From assembly GCA_046331565.1 (NCBI GenBank), contig JAXLQP010000002.1, positions 186,001-250,000 on the forward strand: a stretch of 64,000 nt of DNA, in the 5' to 3' direction. The stretch is from DASRDU01 sp046331565 (GTDB lineage: Bacteria > Acidobacteriota > Blastocatellia > RBC074). A program made the position numbers and the translations under genes. Shown here one piece after another: positions 36,479 through 46,139 of this stretch (the first letter of the stretch is position 1; every line of letters begins with the position of its first letter). Below the pieces are notes generated by a model. It ran no database searches. It saw nothing but the letters and a program-made list of their open reading frames with translations, and had not been told where the DNA came from.

Positions 36479-36951
36479 TTCACAATGCTCCTGAAAATGG
36501 TTATGCCCTGATTGGCACTGTGGGGGAAGAAGCGTGATATCAAAGGGGCAATGTGGGTGGGGCAACCAGATCGTGAAATCGGACAGTAATCAGTCCAGAG
36601 TGCCACCGGAACGGCAGCAACTGATTCCTGTTCCGGATGCGCGACACGCCGCAAGACTGAAATTACGGCAGGAAGCTGCAACACTAATCATCTTTCACGT
36701 CGAATAACCGACTTCGTCCATCCGTTTAATAAAATGGTTTTCCAAAGAACCAGCTCCAGGCAACAATCAGGGTCGTGGACTCACATCCTTGTGAGATGTG
36801 CTTTGCAGAAAGCTGATATTGGCAATCGGTCGTGAGGTCCAGATTTTTCCGGGCTGGAACAGATTAAACTTCCGGCGATTAATGTGTGAGGGGTTAATGC
36901 AGGGCGGACAATCCGTTATCAGTCAGGCTGATTTATCACCTGACATCCTTT
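36479..36951. other. 473-base non-coding gap between the NHL and GNAT genes
   Basis: No open reading frame with coding character is seen. It should hold the promoter of the leftward NHL gene. Small hairpins are visible (CCGGAAC at 36606 with GTTCCGG at 36630; CACATC near 36783 with GATGTG). No riboswitch could be recognised. Confidence 0.5.
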
Positions 36952-37503
36952 TCATCCTTCAAGCACCGCAAAGTATGAATCATCGGGTCGCCACTCATCC
37001 CGGCGGGCAATGTAACAGATTGTGTCGAGGCCATTTTTATTTACTCGCTTCTGATATTTCATCCCGGCCTTTTCCATGACGCGCAATGAAGCCAGATTAG
37101 GAGCATCCGTACTGGCAATGACCTGCTCATACGACATATTCTCGAATCCATAACGAATCATGGCCTTTGCCGTTTCAGTCGCCAGCCCCTGCCCCCAATG
37201 GCCGACTTCGATTCCATAGAGCAATTGCAATTCCGGCGGATCATGAAAGTGCCAGTATCCGCAGAATCCGATCAATCCGGCGGCTCGTCGCCAGGAAACA
37301 GCCCATAAGCCCGGCCCTCCTTCCTGAAAGATGGCCACGCTCCCGGCCACAACTTCGGCAGTCTCTGTGGCTGATATTTCCCGGTCATCCCAGAGAAACT
37401 TTCTGACTCCGGGATCAGTCCAGATTCGATGAAGCCCGGCCACATCAGACTCTTTCAGCGGACGCAAAGACAGGCGACTGGTTTCAATTCGGATGTCTTT
37501 CAT
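36952..37503 (-). CDS. GNAT acetyltransferase (RimJ/RimL-like)
   Basis: This 183-residue protein begins IETSRLSLRPLKESDVAGLH, the usual GNAT_3/RimJ-L opening. GIEVGHWGQGLATETAKAMI contains the acetyl-CoA loop (Q/RxxGxG/A variant). FEN and NLASLRVMEKAGMKYQ close the fold. It is likely to acetylate an N-terminus or a small amine; the substrate is unknown. It stands alone on the minus strand. Confidence 0.92.
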   Translation of the reverse strand: MKDIRIETSRLSLRPLKESDVAGLHRIWTDPGVRKFLWDDREISATETAEVVAGSVAIFQEGGPGLWAVSWRRAAGLIGFCGYWHFHDPPELQLLYGIEVGHWGQGLATETAKAMIRYGFENMSYEQVIASTDAPNLASLRVMEKAGMKYQKRVNKNGLDTICYIARRDEWRPDDSYFAVLEG

Positions 37504-37585
37504 CTGACGCTTCGTCTTTCTTTTTCACGGAAAGTGCATCATCCTCCTGATACTTCCCCGAGGCAATGATCCGAATGAAAAAATA

Positions 37586-37617
37586 AGGGCCTGAAGAATT
37601 CGAATTCTTCAGGCCCT
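37586..37617 (-). terminator. Perfect 32-base palindrome, probable terminator
   Basis: The sequence AGGGCCTGAAGAATTC is followed with no spacer by its exact reverse complement. On the minus strand it is followed by TTATTTTTTC. It lies downstream of the secreted-protein gene at 37832 on that strand, so it may be the final terminator of that transcript. With no spacer, the RNA loop must come from unpairing the central AATTC/GAATT. Confidence 0.7.
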
Positions 37618-37783
37618 CGAACTCCTGCCCTTTATCCAGAGGAGAAAAGCGTCAGGAACAATTAACGAATCACCTCACCCCACACAATGTGATCACTTAC
37701 GCAAAACTGATGATTGCCGCCGGGCGCGTAAACTTACTCTCGCAACACTCACACTATGGATAAGTGATTCCAGTATTCTTACC

Positions 37784-37816
37784 CGACAGGAAGGCGACTC
37801 GTTCGCCTCCCTGTCG
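37784..37816 (-). terminator. Hairpin after the secreted-protein gene
   Basis: The stem pairs CGACAGG..AGGCGA with TCGCCT..CCTGTCG (one mismatch) around a five-base loop, 16 bases after the stop of the gene at 37832. No clear T-run follows, so the stronger end may be the palindrome at 37586. Together they occupy most of the 328-base gap 37504-37831; the rest shows nothing recognisable. Confidence 0.6.
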
Positions 37817-37831
37817 AGTGATCAGAATTAT

Positions 37832-38902
37832 TTAGCTGCAGAACGCGGTAAAGACCGGAACTGTCAGTGTTGCTTCAGTCGTGAAGGTCAGCTTGTGCAG
37901 ATTATGCCCGCCATTGAACGCATTCTGGTTGCTGCCAGCATTCACGTTGAAATTGATGGCGGCACCAAGCAGTGCCCTGTCGCTGCCATCCGTTCCCCAG
38001 AACTTCATCCAGCCGTAGCTGCCAGCGGGGATGAACGTTTCAAAACGCGGCGTTGTGCGCGGGAATCTGTTCGGGCCAAGCACCTGATTGAGCTGACAGC
38101 CAAAGGGACCGGCTGTCCAGCTTACCGGATTTTCCAGCGGGTCATACAACAGACCGAAGAGGTTGCCAATCGAAGCACCGGAAGTCACCAGACTGCCACC
38201 GATCCGGTTGACAATCAGCGTGGTGTCATTGCTGTCACCACGGCTCATAATGTGATCCAGCGCCAGCACACGCGGCAATGCGTTGTACATCGTGTTATTG
38301 AATCTGAGGATCGCACTCGCAGCAGTAGCCGGATCACAAACCAGCCCGTCCGGTATGCCATCCGGAGTATTATTCGGCCCTCCGGTCACATCAATTGCCG
38401 CAATCGCTTCTGCGCCAAGGTTGGCGGCTGGACCACCTGCGGCGGTTGGCCCCTGGAATTTTACATACTCATCACCAATCAGGTAGTTGAAGGCAATCGG
38501 GCAGCCATTCCTGCCGGTCGCCACAGCAACGACATATCCCGTCACGCCGGGATCAATGTCTGACATATTGAATGACATTGTCTGATTCGGCGTCAGACAA
38601 ACGTAACTGTCAGCCACTGAACAGTTGCCGCCATCCACAAAGAAGAAGTGAACGAACACACCTTCCCGTGAGACAGTGCCGTCGTCGGTGTTGGTAATAT
38701 TGATGCGCGTATTGTTCGCGCCTGGATTGCTGATGGTCGAGGAGTAGATATTATAGATCAGCACTGAACCAGCTTTCTGGTCGCTGATGGCTGAAGTTGC
38801 CGGATACGGAAGTCCCGGATCCGCTGCCATAGCCACTGACGCAAACGCCAGGAGCGCCGTCAGAGACAACAACAGGTTAGTGAGTTTGTGTGAGGCTCGC
38901 AT
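37832..38902 (-). CDS. Secreted protein of unknown function
   Basis: This 356-residue protein has a signal peptide (residues 1-25, ending VAMAAD). ATG 38902 is set by an AAAGGAGA ribosome site. The mature part looks beta-rich, with motifs VLIYNIYSSTISNP, NITNTDDGTVSREGVFVHFF and NCSVADSYVCLTPNQTMSFN and four to six cysteines that could form disulfides. I do not recognise a family by name; similar exported proteins with a NTRINITNT-like strand seem to recur in Acidobacteriota. It has its own long upstream region and terminators and is a single-gene unit. Confidence 0.75.
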   Translation of the reverse strand: MRASHKLTNLLLSLTALLAFASVAMAADPGLPYPATSAISDQKAGSVLIYNIYSSTISNPGANNTRINITNTDDGTVSREGVFVHFFFVDGGNCSVADSYVCLTPNQTMSFNMSDIDPGVTGYVVAVATGRNGCPIAFNYLIGDEYVKFQGPTAAGGPAANLGAEAIAAIDVTGGPNNTPDGIPDGLVCDPATAASAILRFNNTMYNALPRVLALDHIMSRGDSNDTTLIVNRIGGSLVTSGASIGNLFGLLYDPLENPVSWTAGPFGCQLNQVLGPNRFPRTTPRFETFIPAGSYGWMKFWGTDGSDRALLGAAINFNVNAGSNQNAFNGGHNLHKLTFTTEATLTVPVFTAFCS

Positions 38903-39349
38903 GTTGGATATCTCCTTTGAAGTTTGGTCCGTCAGTCTCATCACCGGGCATCTTTAACAGGGTGAAGTTGCCACAACTACCTGCCTCACTCGCAGACCCT
39001 CAATTGTGAGGCGGAGTCGAATGATTGCGGTGCAGCGGTGATTGCAACCCAGTGAATAAGGATTACCAGTGAATTACTTAGCCATCATAAGGACCAGTGC
39101 CAGGCGTTGGAAGAGTGAGTAAAGGCCCGACTGACTAAGCTTAAAGGCTTTCTGTAGGTGAACTCTCTTGATTTTGTCCTGCCGGTGTGAGGAAAGTCCA
39201 CTAACGTAGCAGAGAATACGCCCTCATTTAAGAGATGTCAACATTGATTTTGAAGTTATTGTGAAATGTTCACGATCACGACAAATTCCGTGCGGCTTCG
39301 CGCAAAGCCCGGCTCCTTCAGGACTTAAGCCAGCACAGCCCGCATTCTC
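38903..39349. other. 447-base non-coding gap upstream of the secreted-protein gene
   Basis: No gene is seen. The part nearest 38902 should be a long 5' leader for the leftward gene and contains a seven-base stem GCCTCAC/GTGAGGC (about 38982-39013). Composition is more AT-rich around 39220-39290, a likely promoter region. A known riboswitch could not be recognised. Confidence 0.5.
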
Positions 39350-40639
39350 CTATTCGTGACGCAACGCTTCGGCAGGCTTCAGCAGTGAGGCGGAACGGGC
39401 CGGCCAGATCGTTGCCAGCAGGCTGATCAGAACGGCCAGCAGACCGGTCAGCAGACAATCCAGCCAGTTAATCCTGATCCTGATAAATGATACCGAGTAA
39501 ATTTCAGCAGGAATTGAAATCAACTGCCAGTGATTGGCGGCCCAGCTCAGGCCGAGTCCCAGTATCAGCCCAGGCACGGTGCCAAGTATCCCGATCATGA
39601 CGCCCTGATACATAAAGATTCGCCTGACGGCCCGCGCTGTCGCACCCTGGGCACGCAGAATGGCAATGTCACCCTGCTTCTCAAGAATCATCATCGTCAG
39701 AGTCGTAATAATGTTCAGCGCCGCAATCACGATCAGGAGCATAAAAAAAATCACAACGACCCGCTGTTGTAACTTCAGCGCCGCAAATAGCGGGCGATTC
39801 AGTTCCTGCCAGTTTGTCGTGATGAATTCCTGCCCGTCAGTTCCCGGTTGTGCGGCCTGAGCGGCGGCTCGCACACGCTCAGCGATTTCATGCACCGCAT
39901 AAATATCCCGCACCTTCATCTGAATCACACCTGCCGTATCGCCGCTGCCCGTCAGCCGCTGCGCTGCTGCCAGCGAAACGTAAGCCCACTTCGAGTCATA
40001 TTCATATAATCCTGCCGAAAATATTCCGACCACGCGAAAGCGGCTGTAGCGTGGTGCCGGGCCAGCGGGCGTGAGTCTGGTGCGGGCGGAAAAGACTGAC
40101 ACCACCTCGCCGCGTCTGACGCCCAGCGTGCGGGCCAGTTCCCTGCCAAGAATGATTCCGTCAGGCGCATACGACGGCTCAGCATTATTATTCTCTGCTG
40201 TCGCTGAGGGCTGAAGATCGGCGGGATTGCCTTCAATGATGCTGCTCGAAAGCTCGTTGTCGGCATCTCCGCCTGCGGTGCCGGAGTCAATGCCTTTGAG
40301 GATGGCTGGTTCCTGACGATCACCGGCGCTGATCAGCACCGGTTCGTAAATTGTCGCTGAAGCCGAACTGACACCCGGAACCTGACGAATGACCTTCGTC
40401 AGGTCGCGGTAATTTTCGATGCCTTCATTACTGGCTTTCAGCAGATTGAGGTGAGCGGTACCGGCCAGAATCTTTCCCTGCACTTCAGCGCGAAAGCCGC
40501 TCGCCAGCCCCTGCGCGAAAATCAGCGCAGCGACTCCTGTCGTGATTCCGGCGACGGCGATGACCGTAATGATCGAAACTGCGGTCTGTCGCCTGCGCGC
40601 GCGCAGGTAACGCAGGGCGATGAAAAGTTCGTAGGGCAT
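39350..40639 (-). CDS. ABC transporter permease, LolC/LolE-like
   Basis: This 429-residue protein begins MPYELFIALRYLRARRRQTA, the standard LolC/E opening, then a first helix (about 22-45), a large periplasmic MacB-like domain (50-290) and three C-terminal helices in an FtsX domain. In Gram-negatives it pairs with LolD to extract lipoproteins from the inner membrane. ATG 40639 was chosen over an earlier frame that overlaps lysS. It follows lysS, a common arrangement, but the LolD ATPase would have to lie elsewhere, as none is downstream. Confidence 0.87.
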   Translation of the reverse strand: MPYELFIALRYLRARRRQTAVSIITVIAVAGITTGVAALIFAQGLASGFRAEVQGKILAGTAHLNLLKASNEGIENYRDLTKVIRQVPGVSSASATIYEPVLISAGDRQEPAILKGIDSGTAGGDADNELSSSIIEGNPADLQPSATAENNNAEPSYAPDGIILGRELARTLGVRRGEVVSVFSARTRLTPAGPAPRYSRFRVVGIFSAGLYEYDSKWAYVSLAAAQRLTGSGDTAGVIQMKVRDIYAVHEIAERVRAAAQAAQPGTDGQEFITTNWQELNRPLFAALKLQQRVVVIFFMLLIVIAALNIITTLTMMILEKQGDIAILRAQGATARAVRRIFMYQGVMIGILGTVPGLILGLGLSWAANHWQLISIPAEIYSVSFIRIRINWLDCLLTGLLAVLISLLATIWPARSASLLKPAEALRHE

Positions 40640-40691
40640 GACAGTTGAACTACCGGCAGGCGCACCGTCACCGGACGATTTTGTCTGCGGC

Positions 40692-42275
40692 TCACTTCGC
40701 TTCGGGACGCATGTGCGGAAACAGAATAACGTCACGAATTGAACGCTGATTGGTCAGCAGCATGACGAGCCGGTCAATGCCGATGCCTTCACCCGCCGTC
40801 GGCGGCATGCCATAAGACAGAGCGCGGATGTAATCCTCATCCATCACCATCGCTTCATCATCGCCGCGCTCGCGCTGCTGCATCTGTTCTTCAAAGCGCC
40901 GCCGCTGCTCCAGCGGGTCGTTGAGTTCCGAGAAGGCATTGGCGATCTCCATTCCGGCAATGAACAGCTCAAACCGCTCGACAAAGCGCGGGTCATCCGG
41001 CTTCTGTTTTGACAGGGGCGACAACACCGTCGGGAATTCGGTAATAAATGTCGGATTGAGCAGGTGCGGTTCAGCGACATGCTCGAAAACTTCACCGAGC
41101 AGTTGCCCGTCGTTGAGTTTCGGGTCAAAGGACAGATCCAGCGCCGCCGCTGCCTTTTCAAGTTCGCCGCGATCCATCAAGGCTTCAATCGCGGGCTTCG
41201 CGGCTTCAGCCTCGGCGGGCCAGTATTGCAGCACGGCCTCGCGCATCGTCAGGCGCTGCCAGTTGTCGAAATCAATCACAGCGTCCTGATACCTGATCTG
41301 CCGCGTGCCGCAGACCTTGTCCACCAGTCCGGTAATCAGTTCCTGCGTCAGTTCAATCAGGTCATTGAAATCCGAATAAGCCTGATAAAACTCCAGCATC
41401 GTGAACTCAGGATTGTGGCGAATCGAAAGCCCTTCGTTGCGAAAGTTGCGGTTAAGTTCGTAAACGCGCTCGAAGCCGCCGACAATCAGCCGCTTCAGAT
41501 AAAGCTCCGGCGCGATGCGGGCATAGAGGTCAATGTCGAGCGCATTGTGATGCGTCCTGAAAGGCCGCGCCGCCGCGCCCGTCGCCAGCGGCGAGAGCAT
41601 CGGCGTTTCGACTTCGATGTACCCGTGATCATCGAAATAACGCCGCACCTCGCGGACGATCTGCGCGCGACGCACAAAAACCTCGCGTGAATTCAGTTCG
41701 TCAGACGCGCCTTCTTCCCTGACCACACTCAGCGCACTGCTCGCAATCAGATCAACGTACCGCTGCCGGTAACGCAGTTCCTTGTCCTGCACGCCATGAT
41801 ATTTATCCATCATCGGCAGCAGCGCCTTGGCCAGAAACTGCAGCTTCGTCACGTGCAGCGACAGCTCGCCGGTCTTCGTGACAAACAGAAAACCTTCGAC
41901 GCCGATCCAGTCGCCGAGATCGAGTTTCTGATACAGATTCCAGTCAGCCTCGCTGACATCGCTTTTGCGCACGTAAACCTGCAACGCCTGCGCGCCGTCT
42001 GACAAATGCGCAAAGGCCGCCTTGCCCATCAGGCGCATCGTCATAATCCGGCCTGCCAGCCGCACCACGCCGCCTTCAGCCGCTTTCAGTTCGGCGTTGC
42101 GCGCGTCCGCCTCCGCGCCTTCCTTTTTGCCCGCGTAATGGTGATAGCGTTCGACGATCTGCGTGATGGTATGGGTGCGGTCGAAGCGGTTCGGGTAAGC
42201 CGGGTATCCGAGCGCCGTAATCTCTTCGAGATGATGACGGCGCTGCTGGATCTGATCGTTGTCCTGATCAAACAA
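40692..42275 (-). CDS. lysS: Lysyl-tRNA synthetase, class II
   Basis: This 527-residue enzyme has an N-terminal OB anticodon-binding domain (VRLAGRIMTMRLMGKAAFAH) and the class II core: motif 2 FRNEGLSIRHNPEFTMLEFY and motif 3 GIGIDRLVMLLTN. The start is TTG 42275 after AAGGAGCA. It is slightly longer than the usual 500 residues because of short insertions in the OB and motif 1 regions. It lies upstream of a LolC/E-like gene and is likely co-transcribed with it. Confidence 0.97.
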   Translation of the reverse strand: MFDQDNDQIQQRRHHLEEITALGYPAYPNRFDRTHTITQIVERYHHYAGKKEGAEADARNAELKAAEGGVVRLAGRIMTMRLMGKAAFAHLSDGAQALQVYVRKSDVSEADWNLYQKLDLGDWIGVEGFLFVTKTGELSLHVTKLQFLAKALLPMMDKYHGVQDKELRYRQRYVDLIASSALSVVREEGASDELNSREVFVRRAQIVREVRRYFDDHGYIEVETPMLSPLATGAAARPFRTHHNALDIDLYARIAPELYLKRLIVGGFERVYELNRNFRNEGLSIRHNPEFTMLEFYQAYSDFNDLIELTQELITGLVDKVCGTRQIRYQDAVIDFDNWQRLTMREAVLQYWPAEAEAAKPAIEALMDRGELEKAAAALDLSFDPKLNDGQLLGEVFEHVAEPHLLNPTFITEFPTVLSPLSKQKPDDPRFVERFELFIAGMEIANAFSELNDPLEQRRRFEEQMQQRERGDDEAMVMDEDYIRALSYGMPPTAGEGIGIDRLVMLLTNQRSIRDVILFPHMRPEAK

Positions 42276-42492
42276 GGTAATCTGCTCCTTTGCTGTCGCA
42301 ATACAGTGGATGTTTCGTGAATTCAGTAAGCCTGCGATTATAGGAATGCGGCTTTGGCAGTGTCAACGCGCGGTTCTTTTGCGCTGCTTTGCACGGCGCG
42401 CCGGGGCCGCAATATTCTGAACACTTTCACCATTCAGTCGTTTGAATCAGCATCAGCAGCACGCCCTGACGCGAAAGGAGAACTGAAGCGCC

Positions 42493-42825
42493 ATGAAAAA
42501 GAATCTGATGACATCAGCCCTGATCCTGCTCTTTGCGACAGCCTGCATCGTCATTGCAGGCCAGTCCTCAAAGCGTGACAGCAAACCTGCCGACACACAG
42601 TGGGAATATCTGATCGTGTCAGGCGGAAACCTGAACCTGTCAGGCACTGACGCCACCCAGTTCGGCAGTATGCGCAAGCAGTCTGACGGAGCCTTCAGCC
42701 GCGAGGCTTTTGTGCTGGAGCGCAATCTGGACAAGCTCGGCGCAAAAGGCTGGGAACTGGTTTCCGTCAGTGGCAATCCGAATGACCCGGTCTTTTATCT
42801 CAAACGGCCAAAGGAATCTCATTAA
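42493..42825 (+). CDS. Small secreted DUF4177-like protein
   Basis: This 110-residue protein has an N-terminal signal (about residues 1-22, FATACIVIAG, with a possible lipobox Cys18). The mature domain reads QWEYLIVSGG then LERNLDKLGAKGWELVSVSG, the W-E-Y and L-N-x-L-G-x-x-G-W-E-L-V pattern of DUF4177. The function of this family is unknown. ATG 42493 has AAAGGAGA upstream. A small membrane protein follows 89 bases later, before a strong terminator. Confidence 0.75.
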   Translation: MKKNLMTSALILLFATACIVIAGQSSKRDSKPADTQWEYLIVSGGNLNLSGTDATQFGSMRKQSDGAFSREAFVLERNLDKLGAKGWELVSVSGNPNDPVFYLKRPKESH

Positions 42826-42914
42826 CGCGCCGCCGGAAAATTTCTGAAACACCTGCCAGCCTGACCGCGTACATCTCAACGCAACAGCGATATTCGTAAG
42901 GAGGTGGGGCAGTC

Positions 42915-43106
42915 ATGGCAGACGCAATTGGCACTGTGATTTTCATCATCATCGCGCTGGTCGTGATCGGCATTGCCGGAACCATCGCGTTTGCGGTTCT
43001 GGGTTCACTGATCGGACTGATCGTGCTGGCGCTCAAGGTGGCGTTTTTCTTTGGCATTATTTATCTGGTGTGGTGTGGGGTTCGCAAATTTGCCCGCACG
43101 GCCTGA
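42915..43106 (+). CDS. Small membrane protein
   Basis: This 63-residue protein is almost entirely two or three hydrophobic segments (about residues 5-30 and 30-52) with a short basic tail (CGVRKFARTA). A strong AAGGAGGTG ribosome site lies before ATG 42915, which supports it as a real gene despite its size. No family is recognised. It probably shares the transcript of the upstream DUF4177-like gene. Confidence 0.65.
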   Translation: MADAIGTVIFIIIALVVIGIAGTIAFAVLGSLIGLIVLALKVAFFFGIIYLVWCGVRKFARTA

Positions 43107-43140
43107 TGTTACTTCGCAGGTCTTCAGGTCGGCGGGCAAT

Positions 43141-43228
43141 TGAAAGCCGTCGCGCATCATCACTGACCTTTTCTGTCTCCAAAGCCGCATCCGGTCAGTG
43201 ACGAAGCGCGACGGCTTTTCTTTTTTCA
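43141..43228 (+). terminator. Long-stem terminator
   Basis: A 27-base imperfect stem (43141-43168 with 43193-43219) closes on a loop of about 24 bases and is followed by TTTTCTTTTTTC. The stem is longer than usual for a terminator, in keeping with the other long hairpins in this window. It lies between convergent genes. Confidence 0.75.
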
Positions 43229-43894
43229 GCCCTCCTCGCGCCGCACCACCTTCAGCAGTTCACTGAATCTCTCAATCAGCACATCGGCTCCCGCCGCGCT
43301 GAGTTCCCCGCGCCCGCGAAATCCGCCGACATAACCGCAGGTCTTCATTCCCGCATTTTTCCCGGCCTCGACATCCACACGCGTATCACCGACCATCAGA
43401 CATTCACCGGCCTGCGCTCCGCAGCGCCGCGCCGCTTCAAGCAGCGGCAGCGCAGACGGCTTGCGTTCAGCCAGACTGTCGCCCCCAAACACTACCCTGA
43501 AATGTGCAAGCACGCCGAGCCTTTCCAGAATCGTCATCGTGAAAGCATAAGGTTTGTTCGTCACGACCGCTTTGGGCAGTTCGTCAAGCGCCGCGAGCGT
43601 CTCCGCGACTTCAGGATAGAGCCGCGTTTCATCCAGCAGATGCGCGCCGTAATGATGAAAGTAAATTTCCAGCGCGTGATCAACTTCGTGTTCCTCAGGT
43701 TCACGCCCGAAGCTCACCCGCAATGAACGCAGCACCAGCAGGCGCACGCCTTCACCTACAAAACTCAGCACCACCTCGCGCGAAAGCGGCGCACGATGCA
43801 GATCAGCCAGCATCAGATTGATCGAGTTCGCCAGGTCAGCGCGTGAGTCAATCAGTGTTCCGTCAAGGTCAAAAAGTAAACAGCGATAATTCAT
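43226..43894 (-). CDS. HAD family phosphatase (phosphoglycolate phosphatase-like)
   Basis: This 222-residue protein has HAD motif I LLFDLDGTLIDS, motif II in KAVVTNKPY, and motif IV MVGDTRVDVEAG. The cap lies between motifs I and II, as in Gph and PpaX. ATG 43894 was chosen; it begins MNYRCLLFD right at the fold. It probably removes phosphate from phosphoglycolate or a similar small substrate, but HAD substrates cannot be read from motifs alone. Confidence 0.9.
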   Translation of the reverse strand: MNYRCLLFDLDGTLIDSRADLANSINLMLADLHRAPLSREVVLSFVGEGVRLLVLRSLRVSFGREPEEHEVDHALEIYFHHYGAHLLDETRLYPEVAETLAALDELPKAVVTNKPYAFTMTILERLGVLAHFRVVFGGDSLAERKPSALPLLEAARRCGAQAGECLMVGDTRVDVEAGKNAGMKTCGYVGGFRGRGELSAAGADVLIERFSELLKVVRREEG

Positions 43895-44007
43895 TTTAAG
43901 AAGCTCGTAATGGTTTGGTGCAGGTGCTTTACCCGCTTTCAGAAAGCGCATAGTATAGCCGCTGACGCTTCCCCACAGCAGAGAATCATCCATCAGAAAG
44001 GCGATTA

Positions 44008-46098
44008 ATGTCAGCACACACCGGAGACAGCAGCGCGCCGCCCGAATTCACCAACCATCTGATCAATGAAACCAGCCCGTACCTGCTTCAGCACGCGCAT
44101 AATCCCGTTGACTGGTATCCCTGGGGAACGGAAGCCTTTGAAAAGGCAAAGCGTGAGGACAAGCCGATTCTCCTGTCCATCGGTTACGCGGCCTGTCACT
44201 GGTGCCACGTCATGGCTCACGAATCATTCGAGAATGAAGCCATCGCGCAACTGATGAATGACAACTTCGTCAACATCAAAGTTGACCGCGAGGAACGGCC
44301 CGATCTCGATACGATTTATATGAACGCGGTGCAGATGATGATTCGTCACGGTGGCTGGCCGCTGACCGTCTTTCTGACGCCTGAAGGAGTGCCGTTTTAT
44401 GGCGGGACTTACTTTCCGCCCGAAGATCGTCACGGAATGCCCGGCTTTCCGCGCGTGCTGATCAGCGTGGCCGACGCTTATCGCAATCGCCGCGATCAGA
44501 TCAGCGAAAGCGCCGAATCAGTATTGCAGGCGCTGCAACAGATCAATCAGGCCGGATCGGCTGGCGGTGAACTGAGGGCGGCGATTCTGGATCGGGCTGC
44601 GGCTGATCTGCTGCGCCAGCACGATCCGGTTTATGGCGGCTTCAGCAATCGCGGGCCGAAGTTTCCGCCTTCGATGTCGCTCACGTTTCTGCTGCGACAG
44701 TGGCAGCGCGCCGGTAATGAAGCTGCGCTGCGCGCGGTGGAACTGACGCTCGACAGGATGGCGCAGGGCGGCATGTATGATCAGCTTGGCGGCGGGTTTC
44801 ATCGTTATTCGGTGGATGAAAAGTGGCTGGTGCCGCACTTTGAAAAGATGCTTTATGACAACGCGCTGCTCGCGCGCGTTTACCTTGACGCCTTTCTCGT
44901 CACGCGCAATGAATTCCATCAGCGCATTGTCACTGAAACTCTTGATTACGTGGTGCGCGAAATGACTGACGCGGGCGGCGGCTTTTATTCATCGCAGGAT
45001 GCCGACAGCGAAGGCGTTGAAGGAAAGTTCTTTGTCTGGACGCCGGAAGAGACTGAAAGCCTGCTTGGCACGCAGGACGCAAAACTTTTCAATCGTTACT
45101 TTGACGTTTCTGCATCGGGCAATTTCGAGCACGGCACGAGCATTCTGCACGTTGACACTGACCTTGAAACCATCGCCCGGCTGATGCAGGTCACGCCCGA
45201 AACCTTGAGCGAAGTCATCGCGCGCGGCAAACGCACGCTGCTTGAAGCACGCGAACGACGCATCAAACCGCAGCGTGACGAAAAGATTCTGACCGCGTGG
45301 AACGGGCTGATGCTGCGCAGCTTTGCTGAAGCGGCGCGAGTGCTCAGGCGCGATGATTACCGCGAGGTCGCAGTCCGAAATGCTGAGTTCGTGCTGACGA
45401 ACCTGCGGCGCAATGGCCGCCTGCTGCGCACGCACAAGGACGGTGAAAGCAAACTCAACGCGTATCTCGAAGACTACGCCTTTCTGATTGACGGGCTGCT
45501 CGCGCTTTATGAAACCACCTTTGAACTGCGCTGGTTTACCGAAGCGCGCGCGCTGGCCGACACAATGATCGAGCAGTTTTATGACGCCGCGCAGGGCGGG
45601 TTTTATTTCACCAGTAACGATCACGAAACGCTGATTACGCGCACGAAGGATCTGATGGACAACGCCACGCCCGCAGGCAATTCAACGGCAACGTTCGTGC
45701 TGCTGCGGCTGGCGCTCTTTACCGGCGAAGATCGTTACCGGCAGATTGCTGAGCAGTCGTTGCAGATGATGAAGGATTCGATGCTGCAATATCCGAGCGC
45801 CTTCGGTCACCTGCTGTGCGCGCTCGATTTTTATTTGTCATCGCCGCACGAAATCGCGCTGATCGGCGAGCGCGAAGCAGCCGACACTGACGCACTGACT
45901 AATGCAGTCTTCAGCCGTTACCTGCCGAACAAGGTTGTTGCCCTGGGTGAACCAGGCGACAGCGCAGCGGCGCAGGCGATCAGACTGCTTGAAGGTCGCG
46001 GGCAGATCAATAACCGGGCGACGGCTTACGTTTGTCATCAGTACCGCTGCGAAGCGCCGGTCACTGATTCGTCCGCCCTGCTCGCACAACTGCAATGA
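44008..46098 (+). CDS. Thioredoxin-domain protein of the DUF255/YyaL (SSP411) family
   Basis: This 696-residue protein has an N-terminal thioredoxin-like DUF255 domain with YAACHWCHVMAHESF near residues 57-71 (CxxC). NHLINETSPYLLQHAHNPVDW is the family opening. A six-hairpin glycosidase-like (alpha/alpha) domain follows, containing YDQLGGGFHRYSVDEKW and FYSSQDADSEGVEGKF. The family is widespread and conserved but its role is unsettled; a redox-linked epimerase or phosphatase has been suggested. It lies opposite to the HAD gene and before a REPIN. Confidence 0.92.
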   Translation: MSAHTGDSSAPPEFTNHLINETSPYLLQHAHNPVDWYPWGTEAFEKAKREDKPILLSIGYAACHWCHVMAHESFENEAIAQLMNDNFVNIKVDREERPDLDTIYMNAVQMMIRHGGWPLTVFLTPEGVPFYGGTYFPPEDRHGMPGFPRVLISVADAYRNRRDQISESAESVLQALQQINQAGSAGGELRAAILDRAAADLLRQHDPVYGGFSNRGPKFPPSMSLTFLLRQWQRAGNEAALRAVELTLDRMAQGGMYDQLGGGFHRYSVDEKWLVPHFEKMLYDNALLARVYLDAFLVTRNEFHQRIVTETLDYVVREMTDAGGGFYSSQDADSEGVEGKFFVWTPEETESLLGTQDAKLFNRYFDVSASGNFEHGTSILHVDTDLETIARLMQVTPETLSEVIARGKRTLLEARERRIKPQRDEKILTAWNGLMLRSFAEAARVLRRDDYREVAVRNAEFVLTNLRRNGRLLRTHKDGESKLNAYLEDYAFLIDGLLALYETTFELRWFTEARALADTMIEQFYDAAQGGFYFTSNDHETLITRTKDLMDNATPAGNSTATFVLLRLALFTGEDRYRQIAEQSLQMMKDSMLQYPSAFGHLLCALDFYLSSPHEIALIGEREAADTDALTNAVFSRYLPNKVVALGEPGDSAAAQAIRLLEGRGQINNRATAYVCHQYRCEAPVTDSSALLAQLQ

Positions 46099-46139
46099 AC
46101 CGCGCGAATGACGACAAACTCAAAACACCGGCCTCTCCA

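Noticed and set aside
39290..39345. Possible cyclic-di-GMP (GEMM) riboswitch from the string GCGCAAAGCC
   Set aside because: Only one short conserved string is present; the tetraloop receptor and GGTTGCC-type pairing are missing, and no gene follows in that direction.
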